Assembly: GCA_945897805.1 (NCBI GenBank)
Contig: CAMDFX010000002.1
Location: 124,001 to 188,000 of the forward strand
Source: Chryseobacterium gleum
Lineage (GTDB): Bacteria; Bacteroidota; Bacteroidia; Flavobacteriales_D; Crocinitomicaceae
Length of the DNA stretch: 64,000 nucleotides
Direction: 5' to 3'
The notes below the pieces were generated by a model. It searched no databases. It saw only the letters and a list, made by a program, of their open reading frames with translations, and was not told where the DNA came from. The position numbers were made by a program, and so were the translations under genes. Positions within the stretch are counted from its first letter, which is position 1. The number at the start of each line of letters is the position of its first letter. Below are positions 26,844 to 34,749 of this stretch, piece by piece.

Positions 26844-27212
26844 ATGGGACTTTTTTCAAAATCATCCGCTCCAATTTCCTCTTTTCCCTGGAAAGAAGTA
26901 ACTTCTATTGAAGAATTCAATGAAATGTTGAACGCGCCAACCGACAAAGCGAAATTATTTTTCAAACACAGCACCCGCTGCAGTATTTCCTCCATGGCTT
27001 TGAAAGGTTTTGAAAGAGAATGGAATGTTTCTAGCGATGATTTTGAATTGTATTTTGTAGATTTAATTGCACACAGAGATATTTCAAATGTCATTGCAGC
27101 TGAATCGCATGTTGAGCATCAATCACCGCAAGTGGTTGTTTGGAGAAATGGCGAAGTAATATACAATGCTTCTCACCATCACATTGACGCACAAAAAATT
27201 CAACAATCTTAA
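26844..27212 (+). CDS. ytxJ: Bacillithiol-system redox protein YtxJ-like
   Basis: 122 residues, thioredoxin-like monothiol protein. The active-site region FFKHSTRCSISSMALKGFER matches the YtxJ/BrxC-type motif, with Cys-Ser-Ile-Ser in place of CxxC, followed by VDLIAHRDISNVIA, the cis-Pro region HQSPQVVVWRNGEVIYNASH and HIDAQ. Such proteins remove bacillithiol from oxidised protein thiols. Its presence suggests the organism makes bacillithiol, though the biosynthetic genes are not in the window. Packed 11 bases after pheS and 12 bases before the cyclotransferase gene, so co-transcribed. Confidence 0.88.
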   Translation: MGLFSKSSAPISSFPWKEVTSIEEFNEMLNAPTDKAKLFFKHSTRCSISSMALKGFEREWNVSSDDFELYFVDLIAHRDISNVIAAESHVEHQSPQVVVWRNGEVIYNASHHHIDAQKIQQS

Positions 27213-27224
27213 ACCTCTTTTGTC

Positions 27225-28304
27225 ATGAAAAAGTCTTTAATTCCATTTATAATCATCTTGATTTCAGGTATTTTTATTTTTCAATCTTGCGATGAGCCTG
27301 TTGCAGAAAACGAAAAAATGCCAGCAGAATTTACTTTTGAGGAGAACATCGCGGTAGTTTACGACCAGGTAGTTCCTGTTGGATTTAAAGTAAATGAAAA
27401 AGAGGTTCTTCAAATTGAATTGATCTTCAATGACAGTATATTCAAGACTTGGACAAATCCTTCTGGAAAATTATCTTTCGATTTAGACGCTAGTTTTTAT
27501 GGTTTAGGAGCAAAATTATTGACTTTAAAATCAACTTTAAAATCTGGCGAAACATTTACAGATCAGCGCCTATTAAGGGTTTTGTCGGATGTTGCACCTC
27601 AACAATGGTCAGTTTCAATCGTTCAATCATTTCCGCACAATCCGTTGAGTTTTACGCAAGGTTTGGAGTTTAGCGGTGGCGAATTGTTTGAAAGCACGGG
27701 AGATCCAAATCACGACGGTTCGACAATTGTTTCAAAAGTGAATTTAAAAACAGGCGCAACGCTTGAGAAAAATGGTTTAGACGCCAATTTTTTCGGCGAA
27801 GGAATAACGATCTTGAATAACAAAGTATTTCAAATCACTTGGCGAGAACAAAAGTGTTTCGTTTATGACAGTAAATCTTTGCAAATGAAATTGAAAGATT
27901 TCACTTACACTGGCGAAGGCTGGGGCTTGTGCAACGACGGCAAAAGCATCATCATGTCTGACGGCACAGAAAGAATCACTTTTAGAAACCCTGAAAGCTT
28001 TCAAATCGAACGAACCATTGAAGTGTATGATCAAGTTGGCCCGCGCGCTAAATTGAACGAATTGGAATACATCGACGGAAAAATCTATGCCAATGTTTGG
28101 ATGCTAGATTTAATCTTAGTGATAGATCCAAATACAGGAAAAGTTATCGCAGAAATCGACGCATCAAATGTTTCCATGGAAGGAAAAGGCATGGGTGATG
28201 TTTTGAATGGAATTGCTTACAATCCGGTGAATAAAAAACTCTATTTAACAGGGAAGTATTGGAGTAAATTATTTGAAGTTAAGGAAGTTAAAGGAGAAAG
28301 TTGA
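27225..28304 (+). CDS. Glutaminyl-peptide cyclotransferase-type lipoprotein
   Basis: 359 residues. Lipobox GIFIFQSC at the N-terminus, an extra N-terminal beta domain of about 110 residues, then a plant-type glutamine cyclotransferase beta-propeller: FPHNPLSFTQGLEFSGGELF, STGDPNHDGSTIVSKVNL, FGEGITILNNKVFQITW, YTGEGWGLCNDG, LNELEYIDGKIYANVW and GIAYNPVNKKLYLTGKYW. The enzyme cyclises N-terminal Gln of exported proteins to pyroglutamate, a modification found on many Bacteroidota envelope and T9SS-exported proteins. Last gene of the pheS-ytxJ operon. Confidence 0.92.
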   Translation: MKKSLIPFIIILISGIFIFQSCDEPVAENEKMPAEFTFEENIAVVYDQVVPVGFKVNEKEVLQIELIFNDSIFKTWTNPSGKLSFDLDASFYGLGAKLLTLKSTLKSGETFTDQRLLRVLSDVAPQQWSVSIVQSFPHNPLSFTQGLEFSGGELFESTGDPNHDGSTIVSKVNLKTGATLEKNGLDANFFGEGITILNNKVFQITWREQKCFVYDSKSLQMKLKDFTYTGEGWGLCNDGKSIIMSDGTERITFRNPESFQIERTIEVYDQVGPRAKLNELEYIDGKIYANVWMLDLILVIDPNTGKVIAEIDASNVSMEGKGMGDVLNGIAYNPVNKKLYLTGKYWSKLFEVKEVKGES

Positions 28305-28359
28305 CTTTTTCTAAATTTGCTTTTTCCTTTGTGTTTCAAAAACTTGATGTAAATAAAAA

Positions 28360-28381
28360 AGTCAGCACTTTCATGCTGACT
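28360..28381 (-). terminator. Terminator between convergent genes
   Basis: Stem AGTCAGCA / TGCTGACT with a 6-base loop. The T-run (CTTTTTTATTT) is on the minus-strand side, serving the lipoprotein gene ending at 28465; the stem could also act on the plus-strand operon ending at 28304. Confidence 0.75.
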
Positions 28382-28464
28382 AATTCTGAACATCAAAAGA
28401 ATAATTCAATAATAATCGATTTAATTTGTAGTAGTAGGTAATTTTATTTGACTAATAATTTAAG

Positions 28465-28986
28465 TTATTCAGCTTTACTAATTCTGTCATATTTAACCTC
28501 TTCAATAACGCCATTAATGCGCATGATAAAGCAAGTTTTATCATCTTTCAATGATTTGATAGTTGCGATTGTATTTACAACTCCATCTACAATAACCTTA
28601 TCACCAACTTTAAAACCTCGATAAGAAACATTTTCTTTTGATCCCCAAACATCGCCTTCACAGAAATAAAATAAATTTGTTTTTTTTCCTTCTGTATCTT
28701 TGAAATAACGCGGTGTTTTCACTAAGTAAATTTTTGCGTTCATCAAAAATTCGCCTCCTGCAACTTTTTTTACAGTTTGATCAACAGCATCTTCAATTGT
28801 GACAGCTCTTGTTTTTTTTCTCTCTTTTGGACTTCCGCCCGCATAGGAGGTTAATAATTGATACTCTGATTGAGTATTAACGTTTCTGTGGGAAAGCATA
28901 TTAACGCTTCCGATTACTTTTACTGATGTAGAACAGGAAGTTGCAATAAGAGATATCGCAACCAAGTTTAAAATTCCTTTTTTCAT
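28465..28986 (-). CDS. Putative lipoprotein of unknown function
   Basis: 173 residues. Signal peptide MKKGILNLVAISLIATSC gives a lipobox. The mature protein has GSVNMLSHRNVNTQSEYQLL, a basic stretch GSPKERKKTRAVTIEDAVDQ and a C-terminal small beta domain (FKVGDKVIVDGVVNTIATIK...) that looks like a KOW- or SH3-type barrel. The first part resembles short Bacteroidota lipoproteins found in many copies per genome, but I cannot name a family. It is bounded by a terminator and stands apart from the signalling pair upstream. Confidence 0.78.
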   Translation of the reverse strand: MKKGILNLVAISLIATSCSTSVKVIGSVNMLSHRNVNTQSEYQLLTSYAGGSPKERKKTRAVTIEDAVDQTVKKVAGGEFLMNAKIYLVKTPRYFKDTEGKKTNLFYFCEGDVWGSKENVSYRGFKVGDKVIVDGVVNTIATIKSLKDDKTCFIMRINGVIEEVKYDRISKAE

Positions 28987-29095
28987 TTGCTATAATTTTT
29001 TAACAAAGAAAAAGATAATTTAATTCCAAAAAATTCCAATTTGTAAGCGTATATATTGCAGAAACAAACGCTTTTAGATTTCTAATAAACGAAAA

Positions 29096-29845
29096 TTATT
29101 TCTTTAGCAAACAATCTAAAAAGGCTTTCTTCTGCCTATCAGCAACATCTAAAAAAACATTATTTTCCATCAAAACTTGATGTCCATCAATTTTATTATA
29201 GCGCTTAATGAGGTTCAAGTTAATTAAATAAGATTTGTGAATTCTAAAAAATGTTTCTTCTGGCAATAGTTCCTCAATTGATTTTAGGAGTTTACTGGTA
29301 GTCATTTTCTTGCCATTTAAAAAATGAATGTGCGTATAACTGCCATCAGCCTGACAATAGACGATTTCTGAAATATTGACAAGTGATAATCCGTCTACAT
29401 CAGGAATTACTAATTTATTGAATTCGTTGGGCCGATTAGACATATTTTCTATTAACAATTCAATCCGTTGTTCTCGAAATTCCACTTTTTGTTTTTGTTT
29501 AAGTTTTAAAATGGCTTCTTGAACTTGTCTGAAATCTAATGGCTTTGTGAGGTAATCTAGTGCTGAAACCCGAAAAGCTTTGATTGCAAATTCTTCATAT
29601 GCAGTGGTAAAAATGGTTTCAAACTTTGGATTTTTAAACTTTTCAAACAAGGTAAACCCATTTCCTTGGGGCATTTCGATGTCAAGAAAAACAAGGTCGG
29701 GCGAAAAACGATAAATCAAATCAATTGCTTCATCTACATTTTTTCCTAATCCAACTATTGAAACGCCATCACAATACTTTTGAATAATATTCACTAAACT
29801 TTCTCTTGCTGACTGCTCGTCATCTACGATTAAAACTTTTATCAT
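29096..29845 (-). CDS. LytTR-type response regulator
   Basis: 249 residues. Receiver domain with IVDDEQSARESL, phospho-acceptor Asp in LVFLDIEMPQGNGF, TTAYEEFAIKAF and Lys in DYLTKPLDF. The C-terminal LytTR DNA-binding domain spans about 150-245: ISEIVYCQADGSYTHIHFLN, TTSKLLKSIEELLPEETFFR and RIHKSYLINLNLI. The kinase gene ends 4 bases upstream, so this is a cognate pair. Targets are unknown; LytTR regulators bind repeated short motifs that I could not locate here. Confidence 0.95.
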   Translation of the reverse strand: MIKVLIVDDEQSARESLVNIIQKYCDGVSIVGLGKNVDEAIDLIYRFSPDLVFLDIEMPQGNGFTLFEKFKNPKFETIFTTAYEEFAIKAFRVSALDYLTKPLDFRQVQEAILKLKQKQKVEFREQRIELLIENMSNRPNEFNKLVIPDVDGLSLVNISEIVYCQADGSYTHIHFLNGKKMTTSKLLKSIEELLPEETFFRIHKSYLINLNLIKRYNKIDGHQVLMENNVFLDVADRQKKAFLDCLLKK

Positions 29846-29849
29846 CTTT

Positions 29850-32825
29850 TTATATTGAAATTAAAATTTCTACTTTGGTGCCAATAGATTGATTTCCATC
29901 CATTAAATCAATGATGAATAAATAAAATTTCTTGTCTTGCGTGATTGTATTTAACAATTCTATTCTTTCCATTGAAAGACTCGTTGAAATTGAATTGTGT
30001 GGTTTTTCTTTCCAGTTATTAAATTGCTTGGAAGCAACTCTTCCAATTCCATTGTCTTCAATGGTGCACTTTAAGAAAAGTTCATTTTGGTAATCTACTT
30101 GTTCAAATTTCACTAAAAGTATACCTCCTTTTTCCTTGTGCAACAGGCCGTGGTTTATTGCATTTTCAATAAATGGCTGCAATAACATGGCTGGAATTTT
30201 AATAAATGATGATTCAAGCTCATCTTCCACCTCTAACTTTAATTCCATTTTGTTATTAAATCTCAATTTTTCAAACCCTAAATACAGTTTTAAAAAGTCG
30301 ATTTCCTTTTCAAGCGTGATTAATCTTTGGGTTGAATTTTCTAAGATCATTCGCATCATTTTGGAAAAATCAGAAAAATAGATCCGCGCAGTTTTATCAT
30401 CGTTTCCTAATACAATTTCTTGTATTGAATTTAAGGTATTAAACATAAAATGCGGATTCATTTGAGCCCTTAGCGCTTTTAATTCAGATTCAGCCAGTTT
30501 TATGTAGTTTTTACTTTGTTCTAACTCCTTTTCTATAATTTTATTTGTTCTCCATTTAATAAACCAAACAACAAAAATCAAGGGAATTACAACCAGAAGT
30601 GCAATAAACCACCATTCAAAATAATATGGTTTTCTTATCAGAAAAGGATAACTTATGATGGAAGATTTTTCTCCTGATTGATTCAATGCTTTTACTTTTA
30701 AGCAATAATTACCAGGAGCAAGATTGGTATATGACGCATAATTACGTTCATTGAATGGAATCCACTCATTGTCATTTCCAACTAATTTCCAGGCATATTT
30801 TATCTTTTGGGGACTGTGAAAATCGATGGCATTAAACGTAAATTCAATGTTGTTTTCATTGGCTTTAAATTGATGGAAAGTTGGAATTCTTGTCCAATCA
30901 TCTGCCTTAAAAGTCTTACTTTTTAATTTAAAAACTTTTCGCTGATTGACTTTCAAGCTATTTAATTGGATTTTGAAATTTATCCGATTATCCGCTCCAT
31001 TTCTTGGGTTAAACTCAAATAATTCCTCGGCAACACTAATTAGCAGATTGCCATTTTTCAATTTGGTAATTGCATTTTGAACACACCCGTAGCTTTCTCT
31101 ATTCGGCTCATTCAAATAATTAGCAATCGACAAAACATTTGAATTTTTATCTAATTGAATTTTAGAAACCCCATACATTGTCCCAATCCACAATAAATTG
31201 CGCTCTTTTTCAAAATAGGATGAAGCAATGAAATCGTTAGACAATCCTTCTACTGTTTTGAATTGTGTCACTTTACCTTTTGAATATCGCAACAAACCGT
31301 TTCCAAATGTCCCAATCCACAATATTCCATTGTGGTCTTCTGTAAGTGTTACAAAATTTTCGTATTTATCGAATACTTTTGGTGCATTTTGCAATTTTTC
31401 ATCCTTAAATAACATCAACTTAGACAAATTTGCAAACCAAATACATCCTGATTTATCGATGAAAGCATCTTGCGTATATTGAAATGATACTTTGTTATGC
31501 TCAGTTTTATTGTTTTTAAAATGAATAATTTCTTCTCCGCAGGTTACCCATAATTCATCGTTCGCTAAGGGCAAGATTTTATAAACACAGGCATTGTTGT
31601 TTCGTGTTTTTAGTAGAAACTCAAATTTATTGTTTTTGTATTTAAAGACTTTACCGCTAAATGTTCCAACAAACAATTCGTTATTATGAAAAGTCAAGGC
31701 AGTAATAAATTTATCATTTGGATCTTTGGAAACATACAATTTTTTCACTTTCAGCTTATTTATCTCCAAAAGACCATCCATTGTTCCCAAAAATACCGTT
31801 CCGGATTTGCTTGTTGTCATTGAAGCTACTGGAGAAGCTATTTTATCTGAAAGTGGAGATTTAGAAACTTCTGTTTCAACCATTTTTATCAGTCCTAATG
31901 AGGACGCAAGCCATATATTTCCTTGGTAATCTTCTGTGGCCGCTTTTATCTGAACGTGCGTAAATCTTTCATTTAAATCAATGGTTTGAAAAACATTATT
32001 TTTAGCTATAATTAATAATCCTGTCTTACTGGTAAAAAGTGTACTTTGATTTTTACAACTCAAAATAGAAGTGATGAATTCGGCACCCTGTCTTTGAATA
32101 ATTATAAAATGATCATTTACTAATTTCAATTTTATAATTCCTGCTGTTGTTGCTGCCCAATAAAAATCGCCAGAAATAAGTTCTAAAGTATTTATTTCTA
32201 AATTTTTAGTGTTGTTTAAAATTGAAATTTTCGAATAAAGCCCCTTTTTGAGCGAATAAACCCCTTTGTCAGTGGAGAAGAAGACCGTTCCTTTATTATC
32301 GGAAATGATACTTGTATTCAGCGATTGTATTTTCAAAACCCGAACAAAAACATTTCTTTTTGTATCATATTTAAAAAGTCCGTCAATACAACCCGCAAAA
32401 ATTTCATCTTTTTTGGAAATGTAAATACACTGCACATAATGAGGGCTGGAAGGTGCTGAAAAGTCATCTTTCATTTTAATATTTCGGAAACGAAAACCAT
32501 TAAAAATGGAAACTCCCTTTCTCGTTCCGCAATATATTTCTCCTTTTTTACTTTGAGAGATACAATTTATTTGTGTATCATTTATCCCGTCAATTTTATT
32601 GTAATTGAAAAATGTGGCGCCATCATATTTAGTCAAACCATCTACACCACCAATCCACAAATATGATTTAGCATCCGCAAAAATACATATCACTTCAGGC
32701 GAATTAAAACCATCTTTATTGTCGTAGATTCGGAAATCAAAATTCGAAGCCGTTGCAAGTGATACATTACTAAAAATCTGAAGTAAAAAGATTAGAGTAT
32801 AACTTAAAATTTTAGAATGAGGCAT
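29850..32825 (-). CDS. Two-component propeller sensor histidine kinase (LytS-like)
   Basis: 991 residues. Signal peptide, then a large periplasmic sensor of repeated propeller blades (LWIGGVDGLTKYDG, NIWLASSLGLIKM, VFLGTMDGLLEIN, ILWIGTFGNGLLRYSKGK, LLWIGTMYGVSKI), a Y_Y_Y domain near residues 650-730 (IKYAWKLVGNDNEWIPFNER), one membrane helix (FEWWFIALLVVIPLIFVVWF), and a cytoplasmic His-kinase core with the phospho-acceptor His in LRAQMNPHFMFNTLNSIQE (about residue 793) and a HATPase N-box FIENAINHGLLH. It has no fused receiver or HTH, unlike hybrid systems tied to sugar loci; no polysaccharide genes are adjacent. Confidence 0.94.
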   Translation of the reverse strand: MPHSKILSYTLIFLLQIFSNVSLATASNFDFRIYDNKDGFNSPEVICIFADAKSYLWIGGVDGLTKYDGATFFNYNKIDGINDTQINCISQSKKGEIYCGTRKGVSIFNGFRFRNIKMKDDFSAPSSPHYVQCIYISKKDEIFAGCIDGLFKYDTKRNVFVRVLKIQSLNTSIISDNKGTVFFSTDKGVYSLKKGLYSKISILNNTKNLEINTLELISGDFYWAATTAGIIKLKLVNDHFIIIQRQGAEFITSILSCKNQSTLFTSKTGLLIIAKNNVFQTIDLNERFTHVQIKAATEDYQGNIWLASSLGLIKMVETEVSKSPLSDKIASPVASMTTSKSGTVFLGTMDGLLEINKLKVKKLYVSKDPNDKFITALTFHNNELFVGTFSGKVFKYKNNKFEFLLKTRNNNACVYKILPLANDELWVTCGEEIIHFKNNKTEHNKVSFQYTQDAFIDKSGCIWFANLSKLMLFKDEKLQNAPKVFDKYENFVTLTEDHNGILWIGTFGNGLLRYSKGKVTQFKTVEGLSNDFIASSYFEKERNLLWIGTMYGVSKIQLDKNSNVLSIANYLNEPNRESYGCVQNAITKLKNGNLLISVAEELFEFNPRNGADNRINFKIQLNSLKVNQRKVFKLKSKTFKADDWTRIPTFHQFKANENNIEFTFNAIDFHSPQKIKYAWKLVGNDNEWIPFNERNYASYTNLAPGNYCLKVKALNQSGEKSSIISYPFLIRKPYYFEWWFIALLVVIPLIFVVWFIKWRTNKIIEKELEQSKNYIKLAESELKALRAQMNPHFMFNTLNSIQEIVLGNDDKTARIYFSDFSKMMRMILENSTQRLITLEKEIDFLKLYLGFEKLRFNNKMELKLEVEDELESSFIKIPAMLLQPFIENAINHGLLHKEKGGILLVKFEQVDYQNELFLKCTIEDNGIGRVASKQFNNWKEKPHNSISTSLSMERIELLNTITQDKKFYLFIIDLMDGNQSIGTKVEILISI

Positions 32826-33062
32826 AAGAAATGCTAAATTGAACGTGCGCAGTGTAAATTAAAAACTGAAATTTAAAGCATTAAATTTACTATTTATATT
32901 GGCAAACCAACATGAATTTTATAAACGTTACATTTATTAGAATAATCGTAGCTTTATTAAAAATGAGGGTAAATGCAGTTTATGTTACAAATCTAAAGAT
33001 CCGCAGGTTTTTGAGATTTCTAAAAACCGTTTGTGTCGCAATTGAGTTACAATACAAAGCAA

Positions 33063-33093
33063 AAAAGCACCTACATAAAATGTAAGTGCTTTT
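33063..33093 (-). terminator. Terminator after tRNA-Asn (possibly bidirectional)
   Basis: Stem AAAAGCAC / GTGCTTTT extended by a 4-bp inner helix, loop TAAAA. On the minus strand it ends in six T, 10 bases past the tRNA 3' end. Confidence 0.8.
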
Positions 33094-33102
33094 GTTCCTG
33101 TG

Positions 33103-33176
33103 CGCTCTCTCTTGGGCTCGAACCAAGGACCCTCTGATTAACAGTCAGATGCTCTAACCAACTGAGCTAAGAAAGC
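33103..33176 (-). tRNA. tRNA-Asn (anticodon GTT)
   Basis: On the minus strand the sequence folds as a 74-base cloverleaf: acceptor GCTTTCT / AGAGAGC (one G-T pair), D arm GCTCAGTTGGTTAGAGC, anticodon arm TCTGACTGTTAATCAGA with anticodon GTT, T arm CTTGGTTCGAGCCCAAG, discriminator G. CCA is not encoded. A TATATTTG promoter element lies upstream and a terminator downstream, so it is transcribed alone. Confidence 0.96.
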
Positions 33177-33205
33177 GGTTGCAACTCAATTTTGAATTGC
33201 GAGTG

Positions 33206-33213
33206 CAAATATA
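33206..33213 (-). promoter_or_regulatory. Putative -7 element of tRNA-Asn (TATATTTG)
   Basis: Exact TAnnTTTG on the minus strand, 29 bases before the mature 5' end; TTTTG about 22 bases further upstream could be the -33 element. Confidence 0.5.
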
Positions 33214-33298
33214 TACAAAGATTTTTAAATGAAGTCAAAAGACCCGCAAAAAATCTAATATTTTCTTAAGGAAATTTAAATCAATTGTAAATCAATAG

Positions 33299-33757
33299 TT
33301 AAAAATCATCTTCATCCAGTGTGAAATCGTCTAATGAGGTTTCAATGCAATCTGCATCGTCGTCACAGTCGTTGTCGTCGCTGTCTACCAAATCTTCCAA
33401 AAGCGCATCGTCGCATTTTGCTGGGCGCAGAATATTTGTTTTGGAAACATTTAATCTGATTTCAGTTCTCAAAAATCCATCTTCTTGGCTATAAGCTTTT
33501 GCAAACGGACTTCCAATCAATTCTACCAAAGCGCCTTTTTTTAGGAAATCCAAAATGCGCAAATTAGCCCCGTCTTTTTTCCAAATGGTGCAATTGACCC
33601 AAGTCGTTTTCGTTTTTGATTCTCCAGTGCGTTTATCACGCCAATTTTTGTTGTGGGCAACAGGAAAATTAATTGCGACAACGCCGCGTTCCATGTTTTT
33701 AATTGTTGCGTCTTTACCAATGTTCCCTATTAATCTTGTTTCGAATACCGTAGCCAT
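33299..33757 (-). CDS. ssb: Single-stranded DNA-binding protein
   Basis: 152 residues. N-terminal OB fold (about 1-108): LIGNIGKDATIKNMERGVVA, FPVAHNKNWRDKRTGESKTK, TTWVNCTIWKK, LKKGALVELIGSPF. The C-terminal 40 residues are strikingly acidic (DSDDNDCDDDADCIETSLDD) with three Cys, and end DEDDF, matching the acidic-aromatic tip through which SSBs recruit repair and replication partners. Bacteroidota often carry more than one ssb; whether this is the housekeeping copy cannot be told. Confidence 0.9.
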   Translation of the reverse strand: MATVFETRLIGNIGKDATIKNMERGVVAINFPVAHNKNWRDKRTGESKTKTTWVNCTIWKKDGANLRILDFLKKGALVELIGSPFAKAYSQEDGFLRTEIRLNVSKTNILRPAKCDDALLEDLVDSDDNDCDDDADCIETSLDDFTLDEDDF

Positions 33758-33926
33758 GTTCGCGTATTTTTGTTGAAAATTAACAAACTATACGGAAATC
33801 GCAAAATATTGTTCCAATTAAATCCATTCATGTAAAAGAAAGTTATGAAGATAAAAACAAAAGTTCAACCGAGAAAAGTATTACTTGCTGTCCTTTATGC
33901 TCTCTATTCCATTTCATAAAAACGAT

Positions 33927-33934
33927 TATATTTG
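33927..33934 (+). promoter_or_regulatory. Putative -7 element of the DPM-type glycosyltransferase gene (TATATTTG)
   Basis: Exact TAnnTTTG, 53 bases before the ATG at 33988. The transcript would begin almost exactly at the hairpin at 33940-33964. Confidence 0.5.
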
Positions 33935-33939
33935 TGCGT

Positions 33940-33964
33940 AAATCAGGTCTTAAAACCTGATTTT
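33940..33964 (+). promoter_or_regulatory. Terminator-like hairpin in the 5' leader of the glycosyltransferase gene
   Basis: Stem AAATCAGGT / ACCTGATTT with a 6-7 base loop and then TTTTGTTATTG, lying between the -7 element and the ATG. Could be an attenuator or a 5' stabilising stem; no plus-strand gene upstream needs a terminator. Confidence 0.45.
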
Positions 33965-33987
33965 GTTATTGTCAGCAATCTATTTCT

Positions 33988-34749
33988 ATGAAAAAACTCA
34001 CCATTCTTATTCCTGTTTTCAATGAAAGCAAAACCATTTATGAAGTTTTAGAAAAAGTGAATGACGTTACTTTAATTCAAGAGATTGAAAAAGAGATTGT
34101 TGTTGTAAATGACTGTTCGACTGATACCAGTTTGAGAGAAATTGAGAGATACATTCAAAATTTTCCAAATCAAGGGATTTTTTTGGTCAGCCATCAAATA
34201 AATCAAGGGAAAGGAGCCACTTTAAGGACGGGAATTGGCTATGCTACTGGAGATTACACCATTATTCAAGATGCGGATTTAGAACTAGATCCAAACGATT
34301 ACAATATAATTTTGATGCCCGTTTTGGAAAAAACAGCGGATATCGTCTACGGCAGTAGATTTCTCAAGGAGAAAAAAGAAGGTGCTTTTTTTAGTGTTCT
34401 TGCTAATGGCTTTTTAACGCAGTTAAGCAACTTCGTTTTCAGGCTTAAAATTACTGATATGGAAACCTGCTACAAATTGATTCCAACACCTATTTTTCAA
34501 GCGCTGATTTTGGTCGAAAATCGTTTTGGGTTTGAACCTGAAATTACTGCAAAGCTGGCAAAAATCAAGCATTTGAAATGGGCCGAAGTTCCAATTACAT
34601 ATAACCCACGAACAAACATGCAAGGCAAAAAAATTGGTTGGAAAGATGGCATTCGCGCCATGTTCTGTATCATTCGCTATGGCTGGTTTTGGAAGGCAGA
34701 AAAATCCTTCAAAAACAGTTCAGCGTTTACTGATTCTTATAAACATTGA
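33988..34749 (+). CDS. Family 2 glycosyltransferase, dolichol-phosphate mannose synthase type
   Basis: 253 residues. Opens MKKLTILIPVFNESKTIYEV, with VVVNDCSTD, NQGKGATLRTGIGYATGDY, the metal-binding QDADLELDP and IVYGSRFL, all typical of DPM1-like GT-A enzymes that move a sugar from a nucleotide donor to a polyprenyl phosphate. No C-terminal membrane domain, so the soluble single-domain form. ITDMETCYKLIP and FGFEPEITAKLAK are usual in bacterial members. Its last 23 bases overlap the end of the convergent GT-C-like gene, a plausible user of the lipid-linked sugar. Confidence 0.92.
   Translation: MKKLTILIPVFNESKTIYEVLEKVNDVTLIQEIEKEIVVVNDCSTDTSLREIERYIQNFPNQGIFLVSHQINQGKGATLRTGIGYATGDYTIIQDADLELDPNDYNIILMPVLEKTADIVYGSRFLKEKKEGAFFSVLANGFLTQLSNFVFRLKITDMETCYKLIPTPIFQALILVENRFGFEPEITAKLAKIKHLKWAEVPITYNPRTNMQGKKIGWKDGIRAMFCIIRYGWFWKAEKSFKNSSAFTDSYKH

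Noticed and set aside
33845-33919. 24-codon ORF upstream of the DPM-type gene, possible leader peptide
   Set aside because: It ends before the predicted promoter box at 33927, so it could not be a leader peptide on that transcript, and length is within chance.
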